Assembly (NCBI RefSeq): GCF_910592395.1 | Contig: NC_088309.1 | Location: 25,486,599-25,550,598 of the forward strand | DNA: 64,000 nt | Direction: 5' to 3' | From: Lineus longissimus | Lineage: Eukaryota; Nemertea; Pilidiophora; Heteronemertea; Lineidae | In this document: positions 33,003-48,000 of the stretch, piece by piece | Numbering within the stretch: position 1 is the first letter of the stretch | Layout: every line of letters starts with the position of its first letter | Position numbers and translations under genes: made by a program | Notes under the pieces: model-generated | Database searches by the model: none | Told to the model about the DNA's origin: nothing | What the model saw: only the letters and a program-made list of their open reading frames with translations

Positions 33003-36000
33003 CCACTCATGGTAACAAAAGCATCCTTTCATTACCAAAGAAAAGCCATTTCATTTTCTCAGTTGGACATTCTTGTCTCATAAGGCAGTTAAGATTAGTT
33101 TTTTTTGGTCCTTCATGTTTTCACTTCCCCAGTTTAGTGTTTTCTTTGTGTTCTTTATGTTTCAAGAGCAAGTCTATTATTGGAGTTTTTTCCCAATGGG
33201 GATCACTGTTCTTGAGACTGACCATTCTTCTTTGATATAGGCTTTATACTGGTTAAAAAAGGAATAAGTGCTTTTTTAGCTGCTTCTTACATGTGAAGAG
33301 TAGTACATCCTGTCCTCAGACTTATCAAACTGCAATATCCTGAATTTCAAAAATCAAGATGGGAGCACTAATGGTATTATGCAACCGTTGCGCAGTATTG
33401 TCACCGTGGATTATTGCTGTGATTTCATATTAACACATCCAAATGACTCACCTTACATCAGTTCATACCACTAATTGCACAACATGTGCCATCATACATA
33501 ACATCACTGAGGTTGGAATTTGTTATGTAAAGTTGCACTTGGTTTGACAAAGGTTTTCTCTGCACTGATTTCATAAGCCTACGGTAAAGTGTCATTTACT
33601 TTTTTGCGGCTTAATTTTTTTTCAATTGTGTCTTTGGCTTTTACTTGGTGTTTGAGCACTTGTCTTTTCTGATGTGGCTTGTGGCAGATGAGGGTACCTT
33701 CTTTGGTGTTGCATGGACACAGTTCTGAAGAGTCATCTGTACTGAGTTTTTTTGAAAATGTGAATGTATGTCAAATGATGGCTTTACAACATGAATTCTG
33801 TGAAATATCCATTCTATTGCGGTCAGTGATTAGGCCTGATTTATGACCTCTCTAAAAATGAGGTTAAGTAAATGAAAGATATTTGCTGTCCTCATCATTT
33901 TACTGGTGCGGACGTCCGCATCCTCAGACCAACGGAAGTAGAAAAAAAGACAACTTCTGTTTGGATTGTTGTGTATGATGATCACCGGGAAGACTGGATA
34001 AAAGTAGAGCCCCCCCCCTCTCTGCTGCAGAAATTGAACTTAAGTCTCTGATCGCTATGTGAGGGTTGCATCAAAAAGGCTATTATCTTTCAATGACAGT
34101 CATCATAAGGTAAGTCTGACAAGGGTTGTGAGCTCCTCCAACAAGCATAGAATTCTGTGCGCGTTGCCTGATAGTGCCTGAGGGGTCTCTGTACATCTGA
34201 TCTGTTTGTGACTACCATGCTGTCACATCCATAATGTCAGTCTTTGAGTCCGCTTCTTGTTGAAACCATGATTAAATTTCAAAGTATTGATGGACGCTGT
34301 TTGACATTGAAAAAAAACTTTAAAGTTTGATATTTTGCTCATCATTCTTTTGTCAATTCATATTTCAAATATGGATTTTAAAAAGTTTTGATTTGTGGTT
34401 GTGTGAATGGGTGTTTTGTGGTTTAATTTTGTGCATGAATAAATGCATATTTTTGATTGATCATGATATGAATTATAAGTTAAATCAAAAGTTAAAGTCA
34501 ATAGAATATAGATAGGTTGCTGAGCCCAGATCCACTAATTCCCTCCTTGAACACGACAGGTAGAGGTTCTCATGGTGCATCAGTTGGGGCATTTTGGTAT
34601 GCCTGGACGAGTCCTAGCGCTGCCACCTGGCAGTGATTCTGTGTGTAGTACAAATTTATAGTCCTACATATATGGGATAATGTTAAGTGTCGTGATCAAG
34701 GACAGACAGATCAAACAGTGGTTCTATACCAAGTGAAAAAAACAACCAATAGTAATACAACTCTGATGTTGATGTACCACAAACAGATGGGCAGACCTGA
34801 AATTTATGACAGAAATTTTATCTGAGATGGCAAACAAATTGTCCTGCAATTTGTCAACCTGAATCGTGATGGTTCTTTTGCTCTAAAATGACATTTCGCC
34901 AATGGGGTGAAGTTGGCCTTTGAATAAACAGGAAGTAAAAGATGGAGCTGCACATCCAAAAATAATATTTGATAGAAACCGTCAAATGTTGTGGGGCGCT
35001 TGGTAATCCTCTGACAGATTGTATGGACTGAGCGACGTCTTATGTAATTTTTAGTGGTCATCTTATTCAAAGAAAGTTGTAGGAGCATGATGTGTTGGCT
35101 GTCATGCCATTATTATTCACATCGGCAGACCTGCGATTTGAAACCAGGATCTCAACATTACAGGCTCAAATGGCCGTGTGCGAAATGATGGACAAAGCAA
35201 CATCATTTTCATGTTATGCAATTCACAACAAAAGATATTTGGTGAGATATAATGTCTTGGTCGACATTGTCTGCATGCTGAAATCACCCGCGGTCTCGTT
35301 TCAATGGCATTTTATCAAATCTTAACACTTCTCGAAGAATGAATGCACTGACCATAGTGAGGCTTAATTATTTGAGCCAAGATCAGTGAACATTTGCATG
35401 AATTAAGGATGGAAATAGCGCAGGGCCTCGTGGTGATTTTTTACCTCTGAATGATCCCTTTCTTACGGCTTTGTCAAAGATCAATTCTCGAGGAGGGGGT
35501 GTGCGGAAGTTTTGAGATCGTTTGAAAGAGGAAACTTGCCATTAATCACCCTGTCGAGTTATTGTTGACGAGTTATATAACTGTGTTAATAATTAAAGGT
35601 GATAACGAGCTTTCGGGATGACATGATGCTACATGAAGGCAGACTTTAAAGGTTTGTCACCTGGCCATAAAGCCGTCCTAATGGACTACTGTCCCTTACA
35701 GTCCAGTCTTTCCCATGGCTTTGACGGATGCACAAACACAAATGACATCTTTTCTTCCTTTAATGAGATTTTTCTTGTGTAATTGGTTCTGAAAGATCAT
35801 GGTGCGACTTTCTCACCTTCACCATTCAGGAGAGGTGTCTCTTAAATAAGCATCATTCAGACCGAATGTTGACTTTTGCTCTCTTGGTTGGAGTTAACCA
35901 CAAAAGGCTGCCAAAGAATGGTAGCGCCTGCATTCGCAGTGTCTTACATTGCTTAAAGGTGCTGCTGAATTTTGAGGCACCTATGCTTAGTTGCAGGCAA

Positions 36001-39000
36001 AGTTACTTGTCCATGGTTACAAGTAAGGTTGTCCTGAGGTCCCTGTTCTGATCCCCACTATTGGCGTGAGATTCAAGTTAAAAAAGGCAGGTCTAGAGCC
36101 TGTGAGGTCATTCTACCAAGTAAAGTGTCTTGCCAAAGGTTATGAACAAGAAGTATGTTAAATAATTCAAGCTACAATGGAACAAATAGAACCAGTGGAC
36201 CGATTCTCCCAACCTTTGCCCAGTCTGGTGATTGTCTCCATCTTCCAGGTGAGCCTGGCTTGCCTGTTCCCTGGGGAGATCTTTGTGATGTAACCACTAG
36301 TGAGGACAGATGGTCACCCTAACTGGTTATGGTCATGTTGACCTGAACACTTCACAGAATCATCATAATCTAATAAACTCCATGATTCTTCCAGGCACAC
36401 CCTAACAATGGCTGCCTGCTCGCTCTGTCACCTGTTGCTTCTGAACCAGTGTACATTGAAAGTTCTGTCCTTTTACCGAGTCACCTTTAGGTAAAAGTGT
36501 GTGCAGCGAGCATCAGTGTACTGTTGACGGGTTTGTGATAGGAGTCTTTTGTCTTCATCATTTTCATGTCAAATCTTTAAACAGAATATCGATCTTGTTA
36601 AAAAACTACATCTGTTCTATATATATATATGATGTGAATAGTGTGGCTGAATGCACATAAATTGAATTGGGTTGAACAACAGAAGAATTTCCATTGATTT
36701 GGTCATCACAGTCTCATTTCTGAATCCAGGGACATGTCTTACTTGTCCCCTACCCTCAAACTTATAAAAATATCGCTGATACCAGAATGTGTTGCATCAG
36801 CTATAAGAAATCTTGAAAACGGTTGAATTAAGAAAAAAGAAAGAAGACCATCGGTCTCCAATGTATCTCAAAATGTTTACTTTCTCGATGAAAAAAAGAA
36901 CATCTTCCAACCCTGCGGGGGAGTTTCCTAAAACTTTTCAAGTCCACTGAAGCATCCCGGTGTTGTGCTTCCGATTTACGACTTATGTTTGCCCGTCCTC
37001 ATAAGCCGATGTAAAAAGGTCTTGACAATAATATGTATTGTCCGGCAGATCAAAGTTAACAGATATGCTCATGATTCCAACTGAATGATGCTGAATTTTC
37101 TTGTATATTTAAACTTAGTTTCATTGATAAATGTTAACTGGTTTTGGCAAGGTTAAGCTGACATGAAACACTGTAGTGAAGATGAGAGTCCTGCTAATGA
37201 GTCCAACCTCACTTTAATAGACCACGTGTACATTTACATACAGATTCATTAAGAAATGTATGCATGGTTTTGGCCAGCTCAGCATGAGTTGGGGAAGTCT
37301 ACAGAGTCGGAATCGATAGGAACTCATCAGGGGAAGGAGATTGAGACATGATCACAGCGACTTTCTCATCTGCCTCATTCACTTTCTCATTGTTGTTGCA
37401 TAGTCTTCAAGTCATTGTGAAATGTGTACATTTCTGGTAAAGACTCTAATGACATGTAGAGTTTGCCTTGTTTGTTTGAGGTGATACAGACTGACTGAGT
37501 GACCTTGAGGGGCTTCTGTACTGGTAGCCTCTTATGACATAAAAAAGGTTCTCATTACCCTTGGCTGAGATTGGAGTGTTGTCCATTTCAATGTTTGGTA
37601 CGTCCACCTGTTCCTGTACCCCCCCCCTCGGATATGCGGTTTACAGAACTTAAATTGTAAATTCCCAGTGGAGAAGTTGTGAATTTATGTGTGGCTACTG
37701 TGCATCTCACCATCCCAAAGATTGGACCAAAGATAATCATGTTATAATTGTCCCAGTGTTGCATCCACTCTTCAAATTTTCATGACGTGTGCCCAGAACT
37801 GTTATTAGTATCATAACAATTAATTCACATGGGAATGACGATCTTCCCTAGCCTCATCAGGATAGCTCCGGCCAGCAGCTGGCCTCGCAATTTCATTTTG
37901 ACATCGTTGTGATTGTTCAGAGGTGTGCCAAACTTCTGCGATAACACTTTGAAAGGGGATTGTCTCGTTGCCGGAGGCTGTCCTGGTTGCATTCATTCAT
38001 GCTGACCGGCCATTTTATATCGGCAGGCATCGGCACTAATGTGGCTTGGTCACTATTGTCATGGTCCTTTTCAGACTCGGACAATTAATGCCCCAGGTCT
38101 GAATGATCGTTTTATGTACTCATTTCACAAATTGCATATGAATTTTGATCAGTTCTCCATGCCAGGTTGTTACGTAAGTGTGCCGGGCGCATGTAGGTGT
38201 TGTCTGGGTGACGGTATAATAGGATCTGTCGGTAGGCAAATATTGGTGAATATTTCTCCCCTCCTTCCTTCTGCTGACTATAAACCGCACTTCACTTGGA
38301 TAATATTGACAGAAGAACTTTGACCATTTTCATGTGGGAAGTAGTACAGTGTTTGTTTCCAAAGCTTTCATTAGATCTCCAGTTCATTTCGTTAAAATCA
38401 CCTCTTTTTGACCCTTGGCCACATTGCGTAATTCGAATGGGAGCTGTCCTGATATCTGAGATGAGGTTTTAGAAAAAAGCGATCCCAGGGCATTCTGTCC
38501 TTCATTCATCTGTTACTCCTCAAGCATCTTTCGCTGGACCTTAACTGACAATAGGGCCGGTGCATGTTGACCAGGGGTGGGGTGTGTGTGGTCCACCCCA
38601 GAACAAATCATCAGTCAGAAAAAGATCTTATCAATATATTTTATCACTCGCGTCATCATATCGCAGACAATTCTAAAATTCGAATCTCTCGCAAATGATT
38701 AATGTTTTGTGTCATTGAAAAATGTTGCCGAGATGACTTTCACTGTGATGCAACCAATCACAGCCTCCCCTAGAATAATGGACGCGTCTGCGTGGTCCAT
38801 TGACCATCGTCCATATTGTCCCGGGATTAGCCGGGATTGACCAATTGTGACGCTATTTTAGCGCTACGTTTTTACGTTTGACAGATCACCGTCATGACAG
38901 TGAGATCATAGACGTAAGACTAACTTCGGATCCCTCATTTCATTTTTTCCGGTGACTTTTTCCATTTCTTTGGTTATTCTGTGTTTTATCGTTGACTTCA

Positions 39001-42000
39001 GCTCACGGTAAGTAACTGGGGTTTCTTGCCCTACAACATGAGGATATTATATAAAAGGGTTGTCCGAATCGGGACAAGGGAAGTCCAACAATACCTACTA
39101 AAACTATATTTATAAATCAGTTATTTCTGTTACTCTTGCTGGGATCTGTCTATGGTCGCATACCAGATATGAAACTTTAAATATGGGAATATGAACAGTA
39201 TTTTTAAATTTCAGCTCAAGAAAGTGTTTACGGCGGCTGTGGTAAATCCTTGTTGTCATGGCTTGCACTTCCTTAATGGATTTACCTACCAGAAAGTTGG
39301 TTCCGTAGACAATGACATTTCAGTTTTTTACGCTGGTATTTGGCCCTTGAGTGTGGATGCGTCACATGTAGCTTGTAAACAGGATATGATATGCTTTTGC
39401 CAGGATTTGAAAAGGGCAGGGTATGTTCTTATTTTGATGGAAAAGAGAAGGGAGCAGTCTTGGCCAAAAAGGGCAGAACATTGATGAAGTCAAAATTGGG
39501 AAAATTTAAAGCATGTGCATTCAGTCAGATTACCAATTCCTATCTTATCAATGGCATAACGTTTAGAGAGGAAGTGCGATCATTCAATGTCAGTTAAAAC
39601 TTACCAAGCTTTGAATGTTGATTCGGATGTCCCTTTTCGAGTTCAGGTTTTTTGGTGACACCTGATTTCCGAGTCATTTCCACAAACTTCACAGGGCAAA
39701 CAGATACAGGTTCTTGTGTTCCCATGTGCAGGTATCTTTCATGATTCGTCTGCAAAATTCTACAAAATGTACAAGAACTTGGGCCAATTTAGAGTGAAAT
39801 TTAATTCATTATCTCATACGTTTTATAATTTTTTGCAGCGCACACAGATATTTTTCCAACACTATTTGAGCACGATGCGTAATATTTACACTGTAACAAT
39901 ATCGTAGCACGGTATTTGCTTTTTGCTCATGTGCGTGTTTGCCCGCAAAAATAAGCTTCCTACTTGCTTGGAGCAAAAATGTCATTTTCTGCATTCATGT
40001 TGGTCACTCCCCAATTTATTCCGCAGTGATTCTGATGACTCTCATTCACCTTTAGGATGTCTGTTATGATTATCTTGTCTTTGCAACCTGGCTTAGTGCT
40101 GTCAGCCACATTGAAGGAAGGACACTTTTAGGTCATTTACGCGATATAGAACTATTGGGGCATTGTGCGTTTCTCATTTGGAGAAGAAAAAAAACTTTGT
40201 CTATGTGTTGGTGCATCAGTGGGATCACTGATTCATCATTTGTACACAAATTGATTGCTTAAAAGTTGCATCTTGATAACACGCTGCAAGATCATAATGA
40301 CCTAGAAGTCCTGCGCGTAAGGTGGCCTTCACGTCCAAGGCTTGAGATAAACTAGGATGGGGACACTTTATCTGGTCAATAGGGGACCAGATGACCCATT
40401 TTGATGGATCTTTTTGTCCAGTTTGAAGTAAGACCACACATTCCGACAGAAATCACGGATCAATTGGCACCCTCCTAGAATCTCATTTGCTTCAAATTTA
40501 ATTGTTGTCTGTTAGTGCATATGTCAACCTTTGGGATCGAAGGAATTATCATTTGGTCGAAGTTTTGATTTGAAATTTTAAAAAAAGCAAATGTATGAAA
40601 AGGGTCTTATTAAGACTATTCCACTCGTTGCTCTGATGTACTGGAATCTGTGCAGAGCAGCTCATGCAGCTTATTTATTAATTATGACTATTGATCGCCT
40701 ATTGATTCCTAGCAACAGGGGTTCTATGATTGGTTAATTATGCGCTGATCTCATGCGGTCATTCTCTGGAGACGGGAGCTTGGGAGATGTCAATGGTTGG
40801 GCGCCGACGGACGATTGGCGCTATTGGGGACATCTCAAAGGTTCAGTGATAAGATGGTGGCGTCAAGGTCATTGTAAAGTGGGCTCCGTGTCAGAGGGGA
40901 CATCGGTTTTGGTTTGAATGTGACAGACATACCAGTGTTTTATCAAGTTTTGGCACAGACGCCTTTACATTATGTAGATAACAGGGCCGATGCCTTAGTG
41001 TTTTGGGCCAATCGTGCATTTATATTGTTTTGAGAGTTCTCCTGGAATGTATCGATTAGACATCCAATTACCTCGATAAAATTGTGTCATCATCACTTAA
41101 CAAAATCAAGGAGGCTAACAGACCTGTCTTGTAGTCTTGGATTGATACCAGGTAGGCCTAAATGCCTAGGTACTCAATACTGTAAACAAGACAATTTAGA
41201 AGTAGGTCGGTGTTAGGCCTACCATAAAGCATTACTGTAAGCTTAAAGGTAACTTGTGTTGAAGTGGTACCATTACCATCTTCGTTTCATCTCTTTCCAA
41301 AACTGTTGATCGATTTGATTGAATGAATCTGATGATCTTTTCGACCCCCCCTCCCTCCCCTATTATCTTCTCTCACAAATTCCTCTCCCATCATATACCT
41401 TGCCAGCGAAATGATACGTTATTTACATGGAGTGTAATCCTACACCAAGAAGCACTCCTAGCAGAAGTGGGTTATCATCCCCCTGCAGCCAATCAGAGCA
41501 GAGCATTAGCATGGCAGAACGTCACTGCCTACATGTCAGAAATAGCTCTAAAGGCATGGAGTCTTAGCGAACTGCTCACCGTACACATCGAATGTACAAT
41601 GCCATGAGATTTGTGGAACTTTAACTGGGTCATTTTATTCTCTATCTAATACTGGGTAAGTTTGTTTACTTTTAATTGTGACGTATTTGTAGTTGTTCAA
41701 GGTTAGGATAGAGTTCTACACGCTTTGTACTTATCTGCCAGACCAAAACATGGCATTCTATAATTATAGTGAGGCTTCTTGTCCAGGAAAATCTATTTAA
41801 AAACTGCAGGGAAAGTACAAAGTAGAGTGATTCTAAACTGGGAATTGGTGATTGTAAGTATGGAGTGTTGTGGCTTTATAATGAAAGGGTTATCTTGATA
41901 GCGTTTATTGTTTAGTTGTTCAGTATTTCTTCGATGGATTTAATGGATTTAAGGATCTCGTCTAAGATTCCTTGTGGTTGATAGGCAACTGTTCAAAGCT

Positions 42001-45000
42001 TTTGCTGTGTACATGTGGCTCGTCATAAAGCAGGGAGTGTCTGGTCTGCGGGAAGACATAGTGGCCGCTTTGATGAGGCAGGGACAAAATTCATTCAGTG
42101 ATTGACTAATGCAGTGAATATTGAACAGTTGACGCAGCTTGATAGAATGCAAACAGCTAGGCCATCTGATTTTGTTGTCTGATTAAAACTTCAAGCCAAC
42201 TTCAAAGTTGTGGTCAAATTGTTCCTCAGCATCCCTGTTGCAGACTAATACTGCCAGATGCAGAGGTAAAGTTCTTCTTGGAATTTTCACAATCCTTCAC
42301 TCAGAAGTGGGAATAATTTGATATTTGATAAGTTGACCATCCTAGACCATTGTACAATACAACTAATCAAATAATTTCACAGAATTTCAACTTTTGAATA
42401 AATAATTTGATATTTGGTCATCTGGTCTGACATCTTTGATGTCCGCATCTGTATGGTCAGTCATCTTGGCCACCATTGTGCAATCCAACATCTCAAATTG
42501 TTCCTAGAATTCCAGATTCCTCCGGTGATGGTCTCCCTTGTTATGACTCATGACCTCTCATTGTCCGGGCCGACTCTACCATTGTCGGGCCGACTCTGAC
42601 CATTGTCCACTCTGTGAAAGGTGAAGCACCCAGGTGTCCCAAATTAATTGCGTGCCCCCAGGCCCTTGCCGCATCTTTGAGACTATTCTCTTTGCTAGTT
42701 TTCCCCCTTATTTCATATTTCCTATTGTGATGAAATTATGTACTTCTTGTTCTCATTTGCACAGAAATCAAATGTCTTTTCAAAAGAAGCACCCTCCAAC
42801 CCCCCAAACTGCCTGATCTGTTTCTCACTGTTAAATATGCTCTCGGGACTCGTCCTTAGATATAGAGGTGTCCTGATTAGAGAGGTCAGAGTGAATGGCA
42901 ACAACCCATTTCGGACCAAAACTCATGTCCTCAATAGAGAGGGTGTCCTGAGATGATAGAGAGGTTGCCGCTATGGGAGTTTCTACTCTATACAGATCAC
43001 ATGACAATGGGTTAACTGTTGGTGTTGAAACAACAGACTTTTCATTCCTTCATGGTTTCAATACTTGCTACACATTTACAAAGTCCTTGTTTTGACGTTT
43101 GAAGGGTATATACACTTCACCCAGTTCATATGGAGAGGATTTATATTAGGCCAGGTCACTTATGTCAGATTAGTTGTTTAGGTTTTAGCACACCTTTTTT
43201 GTTAAAGAAGCACTACAATGAATGGTTGCAAGTCACCACCAATCTGTGGTTACAGATATCCTTTGTAGATGGTCATGAATGCAGAAGAAAATTTACATGA
43301 GTACACTTTTGGATGCATCCCTGCTCCACCCTTTATTCAGGAACTCTGTTATATGCATTAGTGATGGCTGACAGTAATAGGGTCAGACTAGACTTTCTTT
43401 AATGAAGCCCTGATATAACTTGCCAAACACAACAACTTAATTCTGAACCTTGTTCTTGAAAAATTTTGTGCGTTGACAGGCGCTAATATGACTGTGGTTC
43501 AGATGGATTGAAAAACCAGGAGGCATAACTTATCGACCCAAAAAACACTAGAATTTTGCTCTTGGTGTGCTTTGAAAATGTTATTGCAAATCCCCGCCTC
43601 TGGCACGAGATTGTGTTAGGAACTAACGCATCAAAAATATCATCCTCATAAAGGCTGAGTTTCTGCCAGCAACCTCTTTAATTGCTTGTTTTTGAATTGG
43701 ATGAAGCATGCTTCCTGTTCTCCAAGCTCCTTCTCCCCTCAAGTGCTGATAAAACCTGTCATTTTAGTTCCCTGAGCGCTCCCGATGAAATTACTATCCT
43801 TTGTAGCTCAGTATTTGCAATGGACATTATAATCAGGGGCTGCCCAAAAAAGGTCTGCCTTCCTTGCATTACCTAACATCGGTGAATGGCACAGGCGGAG
43901 ATTGAAAGAGGAGCTGAACAATGGATCAGCATCCAGCAGAGATTATGTTGACCCTTAGATGTCTGATGTTGGCTTAGTATGTTGTCTCGAGTGTCTGGTG
44001 AAGGGGTGTGGGAGCTTAGCGCAAGATGTTTTGGCATTGACTGTCAGAATCAAAGGTGAATTGTGAATATACCCAAATTTCTGTTGTACCAGTGTACTAT
44101 TTATCTCAATCTTAAAACATTGAAAGCGATGTCCCCAATCACAAAGCAGGAATAAGAACTTTTAATGGTTAAAGGAAGTAAATGCTCCCCTTTGACACTG
44201 TCCTTATTCATATTTTTCAGGTGTAACTGAACATCTTGGTGAAGGTAAATATAAAAAATTTGCCTTTTGTAAAAGCAGATTTTTTGCAAGGATCAAAATA
44301 TTGACGATCAGTATCAGATTTGTGATTTCATGTGTTGGACAAAGAATGAGGTTTTGTGGCTGGTTTGAAGATGATAGTTAGTGAAGTGTTTCAGCATGCT
44401 CAACGTGAAGACAGATTTTGATGAGGCTGATCAGGGTCTGATTACTGACCTGCCGCAAATCGAGCAATATATTGTTGCAGAAGACAACATACATGGCTGA
44501 TGGGGAAAAGTAACCAAGAATAAAATGTCCTGCACTTATCCCAGACTGAGGACCTTTGAAAGACAAACGCTCCTCAATCAAGTGATTTCTGTTGCTGCAA
44601 CTAGCAATGTAACCTTGACAACGTGACTGTTGTGAGACTTTAACTGCTGATTGGTTCAATGGAAATCAGTTTTCTTGAATGTGTTGCAAGTCACAGCAAC
44701 AAATCGCTCATTTGCAGAGCCTTGATAGGAGTTTTTGGACTAAAAATGGCCAAATTTTCAGAATTGGCCTGAGGTCAGTAATGATGATCATAATGGGTAA
44801 ATGCTTGTAGTTGGTAATTGTTGGTCTAGCTCATTAATTGGTGCAGTCAAGTATTACATATCTGTCAGTATTGTCTGCAAATGCCATTAATTTTCTATCC
44901 TGTTTGACCACATTATGCTCGGGTTAATTCCTGCTGCTAATAAAGGAGAGTTTTGATGTGGGGAGAAGTGCCCTTTGGAGCAATTAACTATTTAATTAAC

Positions 45001-48000
45001 TAATAAAGTTAAGATTGTGTCTACTGTTTCTGTAAAAAAGTGTATGTCAGTGCTACCAGTAGATTTATAATCAATAATATCATGTAACCAAAATTAAAAT
45101 GCTATCCTGGGCCATGAGGAACCTGGGGGTAATGCGGAGGCGAAAAAAATGTGTTTTAAATCATGAATTAGCATCCAACAACAAATGAACTTTCCAAAGA
45201 TGCTCTGAAATTTGAGCGTAGTTGTTTTGGTTGCCAGAGAGAGTGACCCTCTCTAGCGAAAATGATGAGGGCCACTTCCTGTGGATCGATGCATCAAAAA
45301 GTAACCTGAGGTCTGTTGATTTGCTACATTGAGCATTCAATTCACTGTTGGACATAATTGGGGTCAGGTTTTTAGCCCATCCGGCCTGCTGACCCAGTGA
45401 TCTATGGTTTCTAATGAAGATGATGTAACCAGAGCTATAAGGTCTAACTATTCCCCAGCCAGGCAGGGAACTAAATGATTGAAATAGTCTGTGACTTACT
45501 GGGTCTTAATTGCATCAGTTTGTGGTTAAAAATTACATAATATCCCGATTGGTTGTGGTGTGGGAATGTCACCAGTGATGGATGGCACTGGCCAAGGTAT
45601 CTCATTCCCGTCTAGCTCTTATATAATTTACGTGCCCCCTGCATCTGTTGAAAAACATATCCTTTTTGCACTTGCCTCTTGGCGATGTAGAAGGTATCAA
45701 GTGTCTTTTCTACACATTCGCTCTGTATCCAAGACATGGCCCTGAGGCTGCATAAGTTCTTTTGTTGGGTGTGTGACAGGTTCAGTTTGCTGTCTGGCCT
45801 TTCAATTCTTTCATATTTCCCTGCTCTTTGCCCGTGTGTCCAGTGTAAAAGTGAATGAAAAGCTGAATGAAAGTAAGTTCAGGTAATGTGGTAGGTGAGT
45901 TATAAATTTGATAGTCAGTGGGGTAGGGGTGGGTGCATCCTGATTCCTAATGAACAGTTTGGCTAAATCCTGATCCAATTCTTTGCTGGTCTCAACTCTT
46001 TCTAAAATAGAGCGCCACACAAACGAGCAGTTTTGGTTGTCCATTAGATGTCATATTGGGGATGGGATGATATTGTCAACCTGGGGGAGAGTGACTTTCG
46101 AGATCACCGAAGTGTCTCACTGGCAATACTATTCAATAGCTTGGTGATGGTCGGCCATCAAGAACACTTCCTTGATAGATTCTTGTTAACTTTTTGTTGA
46201 CTTCGCTCTGATTGGCTGTGCAAACATTGGCGTTATTTTGGCTTGTCCTCAGAATTGAAATCTGAGAGAGTTCTTTCATGTTGGCAGACCACCAGTTTGT
46301 GGTTTTACATATAATTTGAAACGAACGATGGTGGCTTTCAAATTCAATCCTGCGTCAGAGTCAAATTACAATTAAAGTTTGACTAATTTCAAATCCTTTG
46401 TGTTAGGTGATAGGATGATTTTGTGATGGTTTGTTTGTATCTATCTGACTCTATGATAGTGATGTGCCATGGATCCCAAAATGAACTTGTGGACTTTTGA
46501 GTTCTGAGTCCATGCATATGGCTATGAGGCTGCCTGAAGGCTCCGCGTGTCGGCTTTCGTATGCAAAATTCATTTTGATGATATTGTGTCCTTGAATTGG
46601 ACCGCGAATTTTGTTCACTTTGGTCGAGGTGGTTCATTTAACTTTGATTTGAATGCCCAAATGAAACTTGCTTGCTCATCCTATTCTGTCCATTTGATGC
46701 TCCAGGGCGAAAGGAAACAACTGGAAAAAAATGCTCTCAATAGCATCGATTACAATAGGTTGATATCCAAATTTTGAAGCGTTGGCATATCAGGGAAAAA
46801 AATCGGGTTTTGAGCCGATGAATGATCTTCCACTGCGTTGGGAAGTGTTGGCTCCATGTTTGATGCAGAAGATTTAACTCAAATGACTCAGGAATCATTG
46901 GGAGAGGGGCCTACTACTCTGCAGAGGTCAGCCTAATCATGTCTTCAATGTCAAAGGAAATTGTCATAATCTCTGTATGTTCATCCTTGAGCTAATCTCT
47001 CTATGTTCATCAGTACCTTTTTAGTTGGAAAATATGTTGTTTATAGGTGGCGCTATGAGTATGACTCACAACATGACAGTGCATGACACTAACTTTGGAC
47101 ACATTAAGATAATGTTTCAACGCTATAAGCCGTTAGAGCTGTGTCTATTTCACATAGGCGTATTATATTTGAAATAGCCCATGTGCAACTGAATAGCATT
47201 GACTATCGAGAAATACATTGGCCAGATATGAGTTGCAATCTGAACTAAAAGAGGGCGTTAACATCTTAATATCACAGCCTGAATAGCGGGAGGGAGAGTT
47301 GCGTAAGTGTGATCTCACCAGACTGACCACCTGGCCGAGAATTTCAAAACCCATTGTTGTCGATGGCATGGCAGAAAAGTCTGGCATTGTTGACTGGGCA
47401 AGGTATGCAAGATGCTGTCTGGTTTTCTGTCACGATGGCTGGGTTATTAGCACAAACTGATGGAATAATGGCATGAATTGAACTTGGTGACATCAGCAAA
47501 TTTGCTCACATTTTGAGATTTTGATGATAGTGAAATTGGGTTTTGAAAATTTCATTGTCGGTGGTTGTTTCAACCATAAATCTTAAGATAATCTAATGCC
47601 AATCTCTGCAATATTGACTATTGATTCTGTAGATGCATGATACTTTGATTGAGTAACTAGACACTGGATTTTGTTATACTTACTGTTCTCAGTCTACAGT
47701 TTACCTCAAATCAAGGTGTGGTGAGTGTGCACTGAAATCAATACCTGCTTCTTGCTGACGGTATTGCCCCCTGACTAGGAACTTTGTAACCATAAATTTA
47801 TGACAGCCATTTTCTTCTTGATCGAAAAAGGTATCATGCATGTCACTGCAGTTTCTAGCTAATAATCATACATACAGTATGCATAACTTTGGCCAAGATT
47901 TTCTGAATAGGCCCTTCGCTTGTAATCAGCAAGTTCATGAAGATGTTTTGACCTGATGCACACATGTAGTGATCTGAGTTTCCCTGACATGACTTCTTCA

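Noticed and set aside
40225-47387. Several minus-strand frames (e.g. 40225-40437, 44378-44659, 45161-45355, 47163-47387) that read like peptides
   Set aside because: I tried to chain them into one gene, but phases, acceptors and any recognisable domain did not support it. All are under 95 codons.
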